Positions 1 to 12,186 of a stretch of DNA of 64,000 nt are shown one piece after another. The DNA comes from Littorina saxatilis (Eukaryota; Mollusca; Gastropoda; Littorinimorpha; Littorinidae). The position numbers and the translations under genes are program-made. The notes under the pieces were generated by a model, which was not told the origin of the DNA, searched no databases, and saw nothing but the letters and a program-made list of their open reading frames with translations. The stretch's first letter is position 1. The number at the start of each line of letters is the position of its first letter. The stretch covers positions 13,858,245 through 13,922,244 of the forward strand of contig NC_090254.1 in NCBI RefSeq assembly GCF_037325665.1. Reading direction: 5' to 3'.

Positions 1-260
1 CTGCTTTCGCTGAAAGTAAGCCTCTCAAAGCACAATGAGCACAGCCGTTGAAAAAGTAAAAATTGCAAGAAACAGCTACGACGAAAGTACAAAATTAAAT
101 TAAATTAAAAACATATATAAAACTGGTGAAAATCGAGTCTGGTGAAAATGCACTGCAAACAAACCCTTGCAGGGCCTCAACTGAAGTGGTTTATGACGTC
201 ACCTTGCTCCTATTTCATCAGTGGCTGTTGGCAGAGATGAGAGCATTCCTACACACTTAC

Positions 261-325
261 CTGCTTCACATCTTATCCCTCCACTCTTACACTTAGTTTT
301 GCGTTTTCCGACATTGTCAGTTGCG
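261..325 (-). CDS. candidate small internal exon with C-x6-C motif
   Basis: Read on the minus strand, a T-rich stretch ends in ATTCATAG, followed by 65 nt open in one frame and a strong GTAAGT donor. The peptide is rich in lysine and contains CKSGGIRCEAG, which resembles the central C-x-x-G-x-x-C-(D/E) part of the cysteine-rich exons at 39-58 kb. The donor is phase 1 as in those exons, but the acceptor is phase 2, so it does not obey their symmetric rule. It could be a remote exon of the same gene, an exon of another gene, or chance. No transcript evidence is available. Confidence 0.2.
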
Positions 326-544
326 CTATGAATAAAACAAAATTTTGTTTTAGGTTGATTCCAGTCAGTCGCCCTTCTACAATATAATTATACAATTCGG
401 TAGTTGATTTGATACTTTGTACTTTTTCTGTTTTCGATAACGATGTTATGGTGTTTTGTACACGCGCCTGTAATTTATTAGATATCTTGTTCACGGCTAC
501 ATTTTTACAAGTTTTTTTTAAATGTGAAATCTGACACAGCGAGT

Positions 545-618
545 TTCATGCACGCACCGCACACACACGCACACACACACACACACACACACAGACACAC
601 AGACACACGTACAGACAA

Positions 619-650
<32 letters not shown>

Positions 651-690
651 TACACACACACACACACACACACCACCCCCACACAGAAAT
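545..690. repeat. (CA)n microsatellite
   Basis: Imperfect CA repeat interrupted by GA, TA and AA dinucleotides. It creates long artificial open frames on both strands (His/Thr or Val/Cys), none of which I treat as coding. Confidence 0.95.
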
Positions 691-857
691 ACACATACAT
701 CCAAAAACTGGTGCGTTAAGTGCAGTCATGCTTAAACATATCAGCTCAAGTTTTTTTCTTCTTTTTCTTTTTTTACACAACAGGAATACATAACTGCTCC
801 ACACTTGAGAAATCTCGTCACCTTTATATTACTGTCATTTCTTTTTTTTCTTCACAG

Positions 858-915
858 GAATGAACAAGTGTTCCGCATTTGGCTTCGTCGTGACACCAGT
901 GTGCAGTTTGGGAAA
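858..915 (+). CDS. candidate internal exon
   Basis: An excellent polypyrimidine tract (CATTTCTTTTTTTTCTTCACAG) precedes a 58-nt segment closed by a GTGAGG donor. Read from the second base it encodes NEQVFRIWLRRDTSVQFGK, a compositionally normal peptide of 19 residues that I do not recognise. The entry phase is 2 and the exit phase is 0. It could be a real host exon on the plus strand, but short open segments with good splice consensus arise by chance in 64 kb, and no neighbouring exon with matching phase was found. Confidence 0.25.
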
Positions 916-1106
916 GTGAGGGCTATTTCGAGACAGGAACGAGAAAGAAAGACACCTACAGCTTGTTCATTAAATTATTATGGAGTGGAAGCATCAGTTT
1001 AAGAGAGGAATGTTCATTTACATCTCTTCTTACCGGAAATATTCACGGTAGCATTAAAAGCTATAAAATGTTATTAGTCACGTTCGTCATCCTCGTACAT
1101 GCAGTT

Positions 1107-1111
<5 letters not shown>

Positions 1112-1166
<55 letters not shown>
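1112..1166. repeat. (GT)n microsatellite
   Basis: Perfect GT repeat of about 27 units. Confidence 0.95.
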
Positions 1167-1167
<1 letters not shown>

Positions 1168-1295
1168 GCTGCGTTTCTTTGAAAGAATTCGTCTGCTAAC
1201 GTATGATTGAAACCCCAATAAGTTAGACAATACGGTATTTGGGTTCGATAAACACGTGGTATATACCAAGGCAGAAATCTTTCAGTTTGGTGTTT

Positions 1296-2166
1296 TTATA
1301 TTTAGTCAAGTTTTGACTAAATATTTTAACATCGAGGGGGAATCGAAACGAGGGTCGTGGTGTATGTGCGTGCGTGTGTGCGTGTGTGCGTGCGTGTGTG
1401 TGTGTGTGTGTGTGTGTAGAGCGATTCAGACTAAACTACTGGACCGATCTTTATGAAATTTGACATGAGAGTTCCTGGGTATGAAATCCCCGAACGTTTT
1501 TTTCATTTTTTTGATAAATGTCTTTGATGACGTCATATCCGGCTTTTCGTGAAAGTTGAGGCGGCACTGTCACTCCCTCATTTTTCAACCAAATTGGTTC
1601 AAATTTTGGTCAAGTAATCTTCGACGAAGCCCGGGGTTCGGTATTGCATTTCAGCTTGGTGGCTTAAAAATTAATTAATGGCTTTGGTCATTAAAAATCT
1701 GAAAATTGTAAAAAAAAAATAAAAATTTATAAAACGATCCAAATTTACGTTTATCTTATTCTCCATCATTTGCTGATTCCAGAAACATATAAATATGTTA
1801 TATTCGGATTAAAAACAAGCTCTGAAAATTAAATATATAAAAATTATTATCAAAATTAAATTGTCCAAATCAATTTAAAAACACTTTCATCTTATTCCTT
1901 GTCGGTTCCTGATTCCAAAAACATATAGATATGATATGTTTCGATTAAAAACACGCTCAGAAAGTTAAAACAAAGAGAGGTACAGAAAAGCGTGCTATCC
2001 TTCTTAGCGCAACTACTACCCCGCTCTTCTTGTCAATTTCACTGCCTTTGCCATGAGCGGTGGCCTGACGATGCTACGAGTAAAATGGCATTGCGTTCAG
2101 TTTCATTCTGTGAGTTCGACAGCTACTTGACTAAATATTGTATTTTCGCCTTACGCGACTTGTTTG
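1296..2166 (+). repeat. TTTAGTCAAG family repeat, full-length copy 1
   Basis: A dispersed repeat that opens with a small palindrome (TTTAGTCAAGTTTTGACTAAA), then a GAGGGGGAATCGA box, an internal (GT)n tract, TAGAGCGATTCAGACT, a conserved non-coding body, and ends GACTAAAT..CGCCTTACGCGACTTGTT. The end contains CTTGACTAAATAT, the reverse complement of the start, giving a short inverted repeat. No coding capacity is seen. Other copies lie at 7.3, 43.4, 47.5 (partial) and 56.4 kb (partial). I recall this family as extremely abundant in littorinid snails, but could not verify it. It is non-autonomous; its superfamily is unresolved. Confidence 0.85.
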
Positions 2167-2442
2167 AATGTACGACTAACCGTTACTGCTCCTTGCAAAC
2201 CAATGACAAACCAGACACTGGTAGTTTGTGTCAAAATACACATATGTGTCTGAAGCTTCCATGTTCGTTATGACAGCTATATTACGCATTATATTTTTTC
2301 CTACAAAAAACTGCTCAACAGTTTCGGAAATAAAACAAATTTAGATAGGATGACTGTACACAAATAATCTGTGTTGATTCAATTGAAAATATACTTCACT
2401 TCATGTTCGTAAGAACTGAATTCTGATTATTGAAAAGCTAAA

Positions 2443-2678
2443 ACTCTCTCTCTCTCTCTCTCTCTCTGACATGACCTTTCGACGCTCTTTGCCCCAGACA
2501 CTTAAGATTTTGTCTCAAGATAATTTTTTCTTCTCAAATATCCTCTCTCTCTTACTCTGTCTCTGTCTGTCTGTCTGTCTGTCCGTCTATCTGTCTGTCT
2601 CTCTCTGTCTCTGTCTCTCTCTATCTCTCTCTCTTTCTCTCTCTCAGCCTTAAATCTTTATTCTTGTAAAATAAAGTT

Positions 2679-2751
<73 letters not shown>
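2443..2751. repeat. (TC)n microsatellite cluster with a LINE-like 3-prime tail
   Basis: Three CT/TC blocks (about 2443-2467, 2545-2645 with TGTC units, and 2683-2751). Between the last two lies CTTAAATCTTTATTCTTGTAAAATAAAGTTCAG, whose TTGTAAAATAAAGTTCA part recurs at 12.36 kb before an AATTC microsatellite. This is the typical end of a non-LTR element whose tail seeded the microsatellite. Confidence 0.75.
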
Positions 2752-2754
<3 letters not shown>

Positions 2755-2997
2755 TCACTTTTCCCCGTTTTGCTACGCCCCGATTTATTGCCTGTAGCAT
2801 GCAGTGGAAAATTCCCACAGAGGATACCTTTCCAGGCAGTTCACTTTGAGCTGAGTGTGTACCTAGTTGACACAGAGACGCAGACAGACAGACAAACATT
2901 GCATCTCTACGGGCCTCAAAGCATATTCTCTCACTTCAGCCTCTTCTATTCACAGAAGGCACGTACGGCGCGTCTTGAGCAAACATTTCCGTGCTAT

Positions 2998-3232
2998 TTG
3001 AGTACACATGGACGTCACAGATCTATTCTCTCTTCTATGCTTTTTTACGCTGATTGTGATTGGTTCGCTGATGACTTAAGCTGCAACACGATTGGTTAGA
3101 AACCGTGTTATTTGAGGTCACCTCGACGTCACAGTTCCCTCTGTTGTGTGTTCTGTTTTACACCGATTCTGATTTGTTCGATCAGAACATAAAGTGTTAC
3201 ACGATTGGTTAGAAACCGTGTTACAGGAGGGA
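2998..3232 (+). repeat. tandem pair of ~115-bp units
   Basis: Two adjacent diverged units, each containing a GACGTCACAG..CT opening, a TTTTAC-C-GATT-TGAT core and the shared ACACGATTGGTTAGAAACCGTGTTA. The shared end is itself a partial palindrome (AACACG..CGTGTT). Confidence 0.7.
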
Positions 3233-3239
3233 GGATTTT

Positions 3240-4560
3240 ATTTTGGGCTTGGTGACCTAAATCCCCTGAATTGACGGAATCAATCGGATACCTCTGCGTT
3301 GACAACTGCCTCACTGAATGTTCTGTGAATTATTTATACCACTGTCGAACGCTTTGACTTCATGTCTGAATGTTGTGTAAGCCCTACTATACAACTTATT
3401 GAGCGTCATGCAACATCTGGCAGTGTTGTGTTTTGTTTTCTCTTACCCGTAGTCAAAATATTTGTTCTGACTGATATCAGTCGCTTTTGTAGTAATGCGA
3501 ACGCTTAAAAGATCGATTATGTTCGATTTTGTCTGTCTATGTTTGCGTTTACATTTGTTTGTGTTTTGTTGATTGTGTTATGGTCTTGTTCTTTGGTGAT
3601 CTAGTTGTATGGCATATTGATGTTGTCACATCCACCATCGTGTTCGTTCGTGCAATGTTGTATTTGGTGGGGCCACATGATATAACCTTTTGGATGAGTT
3701 CGTGCTCTGATAGTTTGATTATTATCATTTTAATCACATGTATATGATCTACACGTTCCTATCCCCATTAATTTGTTCTTTCGACGCCCGTTTTTTACCG
3801 CTTGCTTCCCTTTATATAATAAACCGACCATAGAGCGTCGTACCGTCCCGAACTAAATCTTCAAAATCTCCACTGAAACCGTTTGGAATTCTGGGTAGGG
3901 AAATGCTTTCATTTTAAACCAAAACAAATTGGTATGGGAAGGGGGGGGGGGCGGGGGGGCACCCTGTATTATCAATACACTTGATCTTATCTGATCTTGG
4001 ACAGGGACAATTTTGTAAAACAAGCTCGTTAGGCAATGTCGAACAAGTTGCATGTTGATTAAAAGGATGACGCTCTACAAATCGGCTGACGTGTAAATGT
4101 CATCTGTGTGCCGAAGTATATAATTAGTCATTAAATGAATAGATAAATGAATAAATAAATAATTGAGTACATACAAAAAGTAAACATATATTGATAAACA
4201 GGTTTGTAAATATCAATTAATAAATAAATAAAGAAATTCACTTGAAGTAAATAAACGTTTAAGCAGATAAATAAATAAAAAACATTAATTAACTATAATT
4301 AATTAATTAAAACGTGGGGTTGCCGACAAAATAAGACAAGCTGACAACAATACTTCCCAGTCTATACGGACAGAGTCCAAAGATTATCCCCAAGGGAGAA
4401 GCCAAGAAGTAAACAAGCCACTAAATCGTTTCTTTTGTGGGCTGTAAAATGATGTCAATGTCTTGCACGATAAGACTGAAGTCCAATAAAAGTATTTCTT
4501 ACACCGTATTTGCTCAACACAGACAGACAGGAAGGGACGCAGACGGTCACACACTACCAG
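3240..4560. other. no gene seen; AT-rich and G-run sequence
   Basis: I find no supported exon. The stretch holds a G-rich run at about 3943-3959 and an AATAAATAAATA-rich patch at about 4125-4310. Open frames here lack family features or splice context. Confidence 0.5.
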
Positions 4561-4577
4561 CCACACACACACACACA

Positions 4578-4624
<47 letters not shown>

Positions 4625-4631
4625 ACACACT

Positions 4632-4662
<31 letters not shown>

Positions 4663-4860
4663 ACACACACACTCACACACACACACACACACTCACACAC
4701 ACACACACACACACTCACACTCACACACACACACACACACACACACGCGCGCGCTCACCCCTCCCCCCCCACACACACACACGCGCCTTCTCTCTCACAC
4801 ACACACACACACGCGCGCTCACCCCCCCCCCCCCCCCCGCCCACACAGACACACACACTT
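4561..4860. repeat. (CA)n microsatellite with CGCG and poly-C interruptions
   Basis: About 300 bp of CA repeat with regular CT interruptions, then CGCGCG and C-runs (about 4818-4838). The open frames of up to 184 codons across it are repeat artefacts. Confidence 0.95.
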
Positions 4861-5083
4861 TGTGGGTCAGAGCAATTGAGCAAAACATGACCCTCCACTC
4901 TTATCGGGTTGTTTTGACAGCCAATGATATACGAATGGTGAGGAGAAAGGGGTTCGGGATGGGAGGGAGAGATTTTCGGGGATTTAATTAAGGGATGGTA
5001 GGAATTGGAGGTGAGGGGAGGGGGGGGGAGGGGCTTTTGGAGGGGGAAGGGGGGCTTCAAACACACACATACACACGCATACC

Positions 5084-5116
<33 letters not shown>

Positions 5117-5509
5117 CCATCCCTGACCCTATATCAACCCCACTCAACATTTGTGTAAAAAAATTGCATAACACCCAGTGAAACCCGTGACAGTCGTACC
5201 ACACTTATCTCAGCTTCAACAGAGGACACAGAACCTCATGACCCTTTCGCATGGCAAACACTGACGCTGTTTGGTCGGACACACAGATATGCAAAGCTGT
5301 CCATGTCACAATTACTAGATTCCACGCGTAGCTTACATTGTACAAAACAAAAACACACAAAAACGAAAAACAAAATGTATTACCTTGTAAACGAACGTGA
5401 TGGGTGTCATTAGTCTGTTCAAGTTTTTACATTGACAACAGCATCCCTCCACATTGACACTATACCAGAACATCTGCAGCCTGGCTGCTTCCTAACTTCT
5501 CAGTTGTAT

Positions 5510-5573
5510 TGTATTGTATTGTATTGTATTGTGTATTAAATTGTATTGTATTGTATTATATTGTATTGTACAG
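5510..5573. repeat. (ATTGT)n microsatellite
   Basis: Pentanucleotide ATTGT repeat with one TGTATTAA interruption. Confidence 0.9.
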
Positions 5574-5671
5574 ATTGTGAATGTGTTTCGCTAAATGTGT
5601 CCTGTAACGCACACTTACATTATGTCAATATGCCAAACTATTCAGCTAGAAACTCCTACTCTGTATAGAAC

Positions 5672-6496
5672 CACAGGCGGAAGGTATCGTTCACTGGACC
5701 ACTACTTTCATAGAAAGACTACAAGGTATGTCACTCAGCTTCGAGTCGTGCTCCACTAACTTCAGAAAAAATTATGCAAAAAATAATTGCCAATGTCAAG
5801 AATCTTTGTAACTTTACAAATGCCGTGATAAATGAATGTTCTAACTATCTGTACCTTTTATATTTAGCTGCCTGTCCGCTGCATGTTTTTAAACCGTATT
5901 TTGTGCGACCAAACGTGTCTGTCAACGGCATACCACTTAGATCCTATGCGAATTATGATCGTCGTATGTCCGAGGAGATAGTAGTCCGATGCGATCATTG
6001 GTTAATAACCGGATAATCGATGATTATTTTCATTGGTCGACTGAAATCGTCTGCATCGCTTCCGTTCACGGTTATTGTTATTCCGTTGTTAAATGCCAAA
6101 AACCTAAACTGAAACTCCCGTGGGTAGCTTCCCTTTGCTGCAATATTTACATATGTGTTAGACCAATGAGCACTGGTATGCATATTCGGTGCGGGATGCA
6201 TGATTTCTTACCAACTATACAGTATAGCGGTTCGCAAACGAACATTCGTCCAAATGATGGTTAAAAACAACCTGCAGCGGACAGCAGCTGAAAATTAAAG
6301 GTACATACAGTTAAAACAATCATTCAACTGTATTTATTTGACCTCACACAGACTGTAGGAAGAGGCAAACCGTCTTGAACAAAAAAATTGTCCGCAGGAA
6401 GCGACTCCAAGAACACAGACGACTCGAAGCTGAGTGTCATACCTTGTAGTCTTTCTATGAAAGTAGTGGTCCAGTGAACGATACCTTCCGCCTGTG
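5672..6496. mobile_element. 825-bp DNA transposon with long terminal inverted repeats
   Basis: The left end (5672-5757) and right end (6411-6496) are inverted copies of each other over about 85 bp, beginning CACAGGCGGAAGGTATCG and ending in its complement. The flanks carry a perfect 7-bp direct repeat ATAGAAC at 5665-5671 and 6497-6503, which is the target site duplication. The interior shows no transposase; the 80-90 codon open frames inside have no recognisable domain. It is a non-autonomous element; the CACAGG ends and 7-bp duplication do not let me name the superfamily. Confidence 0.85.
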
Positions 6497-6647
6497 ATAG
6501 AACACAGACAAGCTGTCGATGTTTGGGCATTTGCCCCAGCATAGAATGGTTTCTTCTCATGTGACATACAGCGGAAGAATCTATGGCGTTTTACATACAC
6601 TTTTACGCGGGAAGGAGGCTAGCGATAGTCTTGCCATACATAACCTT

Positions 6648-6851
6648 GATTCAACCTAGTCACATTCCTTAACGTACAAAAATACGGCATTCAACCTAGT
6701 CACATTCCTTAACGTACAAAAATACGGCATTCAACCTAGTCACATTCCTTAACGTACAAAAATACGGCATTCAACCTAGTCACATTCCTTAACGTACAAA
6801 AATACGGCATTCAACCTAGTCACATTCCTCAACGTACAAAAATACGGCATA
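6648..6851 (+). repeat. 40-bp minisatellite, 5 copies
   Basis: Five nearly identical units of 40 bp (TTCAACCTAGTCACATTCCT then TAACGTACAAAAATACGGCA), differing by one or two bases. Confidence 0.95.
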
Positions 6852-7307
6852 CCGTCTCAGATCTGGAATAAAATCAGCCCTCCACTTTGTCACGAATTGA
6901 AAATGAGCAGCCTGAGTGCTCTCTGTTCATAGCTGAAATGTTCTCTGAATTAATTGTGTGAAAGCCACGAGTTGATTTTAAGAAAATAAGTTCATTGATA
7001 TTAGCAAGATCTAGATCAGCACTTTTCAGGACGTGTACGGGAACGTGTACGGGTAACGTCATCAAATCTAGTTTTTACGTCACGCGTTTGCCAAGATCTG
7101 CAGTCTTGGTGGGAGCAAAACAACGTATGCATTTGGAACATTGGAGAAAAAAGTGAGTCACGGGTGACGCAATATCTACACGTACACGTACAGGTCTTTG
7201 CTACACGTTCGACCATCTAGAAAACTGTAATATCTAACTCACCACAGTTAGCAGTAAGTAAAGTGTGTTGATTTGTTGGTATTTGACCAAGTGGAGGGAT
7301 ATAGTCT

Positions 7308-7390
7308 TTTTACATTTAGTCAAGTTTTGACTAAATGTTTTAACGTAGAGGGGGGAATCGAGACGAGGGTCGTGGTGTATGTGTGTGTGT

Positions 7391-7435
<45 letters not shown>

Positions 7436-7964
7436 TCTGTCTGTCTGTATGTGTGTGTGTGTGTAGAGCGATTCAGACAGAACTACTGGACCGATCTTTA
7501 TGAAATTTGACGTAAGAGTTCCTGGGAATGATATCCCCGGACGTTTTTTTCTTTTTTTCGATACATATCTTTGATGACGTCATATCCGGCTTTTTGTAAA
7601 AGTGGAGGCGGCACTGTCACACCCTCATTTTTCAATCAAATTTATTGAAATTTTGGCCCAGAAATCTTCGACGAAGGCCGGACTTCGGTATTGCATTTCA
7701 GCTTGGTGGCTTAAAAATTAATTAATGACTTTGGTCATTAAAAATCTGAAAATTGTTAAAAAAAAATTGTTTTTAAAGCGTGCTAGCCTTCTCAGCGCAA
7801 CTACTACCCCGCTCTTCTTGTCAATTTCACTGCCATTGCATCGAGCGGTGGACTGACGATGCTACGAGTATACGCTCTTGCTGTAAAAATGCAGTGAGTT
7901 CAGTTTCATTCTGTTAGTTCGACAGCTTGACTAAATGTTGTAATTTCGCCTTACGCGACTTGTT
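7308..7964 (+). repeat. TTTAGTCAAG family repeat, internally deleted copy 2
   Basis: Same start palindrome, GT tract, body and CGCGACTTGT end as the copy at 1.3 kb, but about 215 bp shorter because the middle A/T-rich part is missing between the AAAAATTG tract and AGCGTGCTAGCCTTCT. Confidence 0.85.
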
Positions 7965-8007
7965 ATTCCATGTAAAAGCCTGGCCGGAACTGAGACGGTG
8001 AGCCGTA

Positions 8008-9155
8008 CTGTTTACACGGGAAGGACTGTGCCTTTAAGACAGAGCCACTGGTCACGTCTCTGTTTACACGGGAAGGACTTTGCCTTTAAGACAGAGCCAC
8101 TGGTCACGTCTCTGTTTACACGGGAAGGACTGTGCCTTTAAGACAGAGACACTGGTCACGTCTCTGTTTACACGGGAAGGACTGTGCCTTTAAGACAGAG
8201 ACACTGGTCACGTCTCTGTTTACACAGGAAGGACTGTGCCTTTAAGACAGAGACACGGGTCACGTCTCTGTTTACACGGGAAGGACTGTGCCTTTAAGAC
8301 AGAGACACTGGTCACGTCTCTGTTTACACAGGAAGGACTGTGCCTTTAAGACAGAGACACGGGTCACGTCTCCGTTTACACAGGAAGGACTGTGCCTTTA
8401 AGACAGAGACACTGGTCACGTCTCTGTTTACACAGGAAGGACTGTGCCTTTAAGACAGAGACACTGGTCACGTCTCTGTTTACACAGGAAGGACTGTGCC
8501 TTTAAGACAGAGACACTGGTCACGTCTCTGTTTACAGGGGAAGGACTGTGCCTTTAAGACAGAGACACTGGTCACGTCTCTGTTTACACAGGAAGGACTG
8601 TGCCTTTAAGACAGAGACACTGGTCACGTCTCTGTTTACACAGGAAGGAATGTGCCTTTAAGACAGAGACACTGGTCACGTCTCTGTTTACACGGGAAGG
8701 ACTGTGCCTTTAAGACAGAGACACTGGTCACGTCTCTGTTTACACGGGAAGGACTGTGCCTTTAAGACAGAGACACTGGTCACGTCTCTGTTTACACAGG
8801 AAGGACTGTGCCTTTAAGACAGAGACACTGGTCACGTCTTTGTTTACACGGGAAGGACTGTGCCTTTAAGACAGAGACACTGGTCACGTCTTTGTTTACA
8901 CGGGAAGGACTGTGCCTTTAAGACAGAGACACTGGTCACGTCTTTGTTTACACGGGAAGGACTGTGCCTTTAAGACAGAGACACTGGTCACGTCTCTGTT
9001 TACACGGGAAGGACTGTGCCTTTAAGACAGAGACACTGGTCACGTCTCTGTTTACACGGGAAGGACTGTGCCTTTAAGACAGAGACACTGGTCACGTCTC
9101 TGTTTACACGGGAAGGACTGTGCCTTTAAGACAGAGACACTGGTCACGTCTCTGC
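8008..9155 (+). repeat. 52-bp minisatellite, about 22 copies
   Basis: Unit begins TGTTTACACGGGAAGGACTG and ends GGTCACGTCTC; about 22 head-to-tail copies with very low divergence (mostly ACGGG versus ACAGG and TCTC versus TCTT variants). Flanking half-units show the array is cut in phase. No coding role is apparent. Confidence 0.95.
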
Positions 9156-9317
9156 ACGGTAAACACTGACTGTGTTTGGGGGACACACAGGTATTCAGTG
9201 CTGCAAGTTTCACAATCCATGATGTCCACATGTACTTTAAAGTTCGCATTTTCTCTTAAGGCAGATGAATGTTAAGAGTGCACAAGCTATTTCAAAACAA
9301 AACAGCGTGGACTTTAA

Positions 9318-9499
9318 TTCGAAGAACAGGCAGAAGTTTCGAAAAGGAAAGTTTGCATCAGAAAAACCAAAAGGCTTGTCCAGCGCTTACGGAGAAGAAG
9401 AAGAAGAAGAACAACAACAACTACTACAACAACAACTACAACAACAACAACATCAACATTATCAACAACAACGACAATAACAACACCACCACCACCGCC

Positions 9500-9560
<61 letters not shown>

Positions 9561-9606
9561 GAAGCTACAGAAACTAAACTAGACAGTTCGGAGACTACAT
9601 TGATAG
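9318..9606 (+). CDS. candidate Thr-rich (mucin-like) exon
   Basis: In one frame this stretch is open from an in-frame stop to a strong donor (GATAG/GTAAGT), exit phase 1. The frame reads a basic segment (KRK..RLRRRRRR), about 13 threonines, a mixed STLSTTTTITT part, about 9 prolines, a long Thr run, then TEATETKLDSSETTLI. Thr/Pro runs before an acidic segment suit an O-glycosylated extracellular stalk. However, the whole is driven by AAG, CAA and CCA triplet repeats that are open in three frames, and the true acceptor is not defined. The terminal exon candidate at 12,745 has the matching phase. Treat as a hypothesis. Confidence 0.2.
9396..9560. repeat. (AAG)n-(CAA)n-(CCA)n-(CAA)n triplet microsatellite
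   Basis: Compound trinucleotide repeat giving Gln, Asn or Thr runs on one strand and Val runs on the other. Confidence 0.95.
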
Positions 9607-9867
9607 GTAAGTGGGCACCAGAAAGCATGTTCTTCATGACCAATATTTGACACTGCTGGAAAGCATATATATGTACATGTACTTTATACATGTGTAAGGT
9701 GTGCTGTACTCATAAGCCATAGTTCTTCCCGTGTAACCGATTACTATTGGAAGAAACCTAATGCACTTAAATTTAAAAAGTTGTTTGCTACCAAGAAAAA
9801 GAAATTGCTAAAGAATATTTTGGACTTTATTAATAGAATTTGTAACAGTTTTTCATAATTTTTTATC

Positions 9868-9992
9868 TTTTTATTTTTGTATTTACTATATTAGCATATA
9901 TCATGATTGTATTGATTGTATTTATTGTTCAAAATGCCCCCATGGGTTATGGACTAATAAAACTTGAACTTGAACTTGATTCGCTTCACCAT
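9868..9992 (+). mobile_element. 3-prime end of a non-LTR element (LINE-like tail)
   Basis: T-rich 3-prime UTR-like sequence closes with GGACTAATAAAACTTGAACTTGAACTTGAT: a polyadenylation-like AATAAA followed by a short (ACTTGA) microsatellite. Similar AATAAA-plus-microsatellite ends occur at 2.65, 12.35 and 22.95 kb. No coding part is attached. Confidence 0.5.
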
Positions 9993-10550
9993 TTCAGATC
10001 TGGCCAGGGTTTACATGGGATAAGACGGTCAGGCCATCTTTCCGCTTCGACACATATCAAAACTCAACAGTCTGGATGCTTCCTAGGCCGAGTGGGCGTT
10101 CTATTTTGGGCTAATGAATTTGTTAAAAACCGCTTGTGCCAATGTGAAAATAAATAATGCATCAACAAATTCCAGTTCAGGAAGGAGTCAGTAGGTTATT
10201 TTAGCTATATGTGTGTAGACAGCATTGAATGCTTTGAGGCCAAGGTGAGACGGTATTTACCAAAGTGAAACACTGGAGAGATAAGGCGTACTTATATAAG
10301 AATATATCATGTGCAAGTCATTGTTGATTCTTAGTCTGGCATTCGACCCGGGTTAAGACACGATGGACAGAACAGGAAATCGGTAATCTTCAATCTGCAG
10401 CTCATTGATTTGAGGACAGTCTGTTTTGCAGGTAAAGCACGTTTAAAACTGAACTGTCAGCATTGTAAACAATAGTGATGATCGGAAAATATCGACGTGC
10501 TGTGGTTGTTGTTGGTGGTGGTGAGGATGTTGTTGTATGTGTTGATGTTG
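9993..10550. other. no gene seen
   Basis: I see no exon, repeat border or RNA gene that I can support here. Confidence 0.4.
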
Positions 10551-10552
10551 TC

Positions 10553-10631
10553 AGCACACACACACACACGTGCACACACACACACACACACACGCACGCA
10601 CGCACGCAAGCGAGCACACACACACTCACAT

Positions 10632-10674
<43 letters not shown>

Positions 10675-11027
10675 CACTCACTCACTCACACACACACACA
10701 CGAGACACACTTCCGATCGCGCATAAAGATTAGTATCTTAGAATCAATACCAATTATCGTATCGGATTACGTGGCATCACTGCTGCGACGCTCATGGTGG
10801 TCTGAGTGCTTCACTTCAGATTGCAAGGCACACTAGAAGGAGCAACACTCACACGCATGCGCATAAAGACAAGGGTGAGGGAGAGAGACAGAGAGATTTA
10901 CAGAGACGGACAGACGCACGCACGCATATACAGACACTGATACACAAACACACACACACACACACACACATACGTGTGCGCACGCACATAGTATGTACAC
11001 ACGCACACAAACACACACACACAAACA

Positions 11028-11067
<40 letters not shown>

Positions 11068-11075
11068 TGCGCGCG
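10553..11075. repeat. two (CA)n microsatellite blocks
   Basis: CA-rich tracts at about 10553-10705 and 10943-11068 with CGCA interruptions, separated by about 200 bp without recognisable features. All open frames across them are repeat artefacts. Confidence 0.95.
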
Positions 11076-11578
11076 CGCAAACAGGCAGAGTCAGGGACAG
11101 AGAAGCAGACAGACCGACTTGAGAGAGACAGAGCCAGACAGCCAGACGAGAAGAGAAATTACAATGAGTGAAAGCCAGCCAACGCAATAACACACAGCGT
11201 GTCAGTGATTTCGTAGTAGATGCTTGTCCTAATCAAAGGTACACCACTTTCCCGGCTAAACAATTCCGATCATCTCAGATCTGACCACGCTTTTCTGAGG
11301 GATAACAACATCAATCTATCCACTTCGATAGTTATCCAAAATCACCATAACTTTATCACATGTAAAAACACCATCCTAGGCTGCTACCAGCCCAGAGCTG
11401 GAATGTTTCGATTAATTCACTTTGGTTTAAGCGTGTTTATTCAAATTCACATACACACGTTTCAAACAATAACAACATTGAGAACGTTAACAAGCAGATT
11501 GCTTATGGACACGTTAATTAATTCACTTTGCAGATTAACACTAGTGCTTTCAAGAAATACTTTAATTAAAACATATTT

Positions 11579-11830
11579 GTGACCCTCCACCACGAAATGA
11601 GTCGCATGTCACCTCGCGCGGTTCTGCGCTAGGCTACAAAAAAAATCCGGGGAGTGTCTGGTAACAGTGTGAGCGTCACCTTAGTCACAGGCTTATAACT
11701 CAAACAGTGTTCGCTCTTTTCTAAAACAGTTTTCACCACTGGATAGAGCATAAAAAACTCTTTAGGAAAATGTAACAATATGAAAATCATGCAGAGGTGA
11801 CATGCGACTCATTCCGTGGGGGAGGGTCAC
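11579..11830 (+). mobile_element. 252-bp MITE, copy 1
   Basis: Ends are inverted repeats of about 37 bp (GTGACCCTCCACCACGAAAT / its complement). A second copy of exactly the same length lies inverted at 42,273-42,524. The flanks here read ATTT on the left and ATTC on the right; the other copy has a clean ATTT duplication. Non-coding. Confidence 0.9.
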
Positions 11831-11879
11831 ATTCTCCTTGTGCACACAGAGCAGCCAGTTCAGAACAACAACCAAACAC

Positions 11880-11886
11880 ACACACA

Positions 11887-11931
<45 letters not shown>
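11880..11931. repeat. (CA)n microsatellite
   Basis: CA repeat with one ATA interruption. Confidence 0.95.
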
Positions 11932-12186
11932 CCTCATTTGACGAGAATAAAAGTCAACACTAATGTACTTCAAACGTGGGACAATTCCATCCTGGTTCGT
12001 TCAGAAGGGTTTTTTTCTTGACATTTTATCGTGTGTGTCTCCTAAGTAACTCCCTCTCTGCATTTTATATTCTGAACATATTTTTGTTGTTCTATTGCTG
12101 CATGTTCCATTGTTACTAGCTTGAACGCATAATTGCCTGCATATTATGCATTTGATTTTGTGAATAATTACTTGTGTATGCTCTTC

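Noticed and set aside
4437-4991. 184-codon His/Thr-rich open frame (+)
   Set aside because: It is the translation of a (CA)n microsatellite; several frames on both strands are equally open.
8008-9155. CRISPR-like array of 52-bp repeats
   Set aside because: There are no unique spacers; it is a head-to-tail eukaryotic minisatellite.
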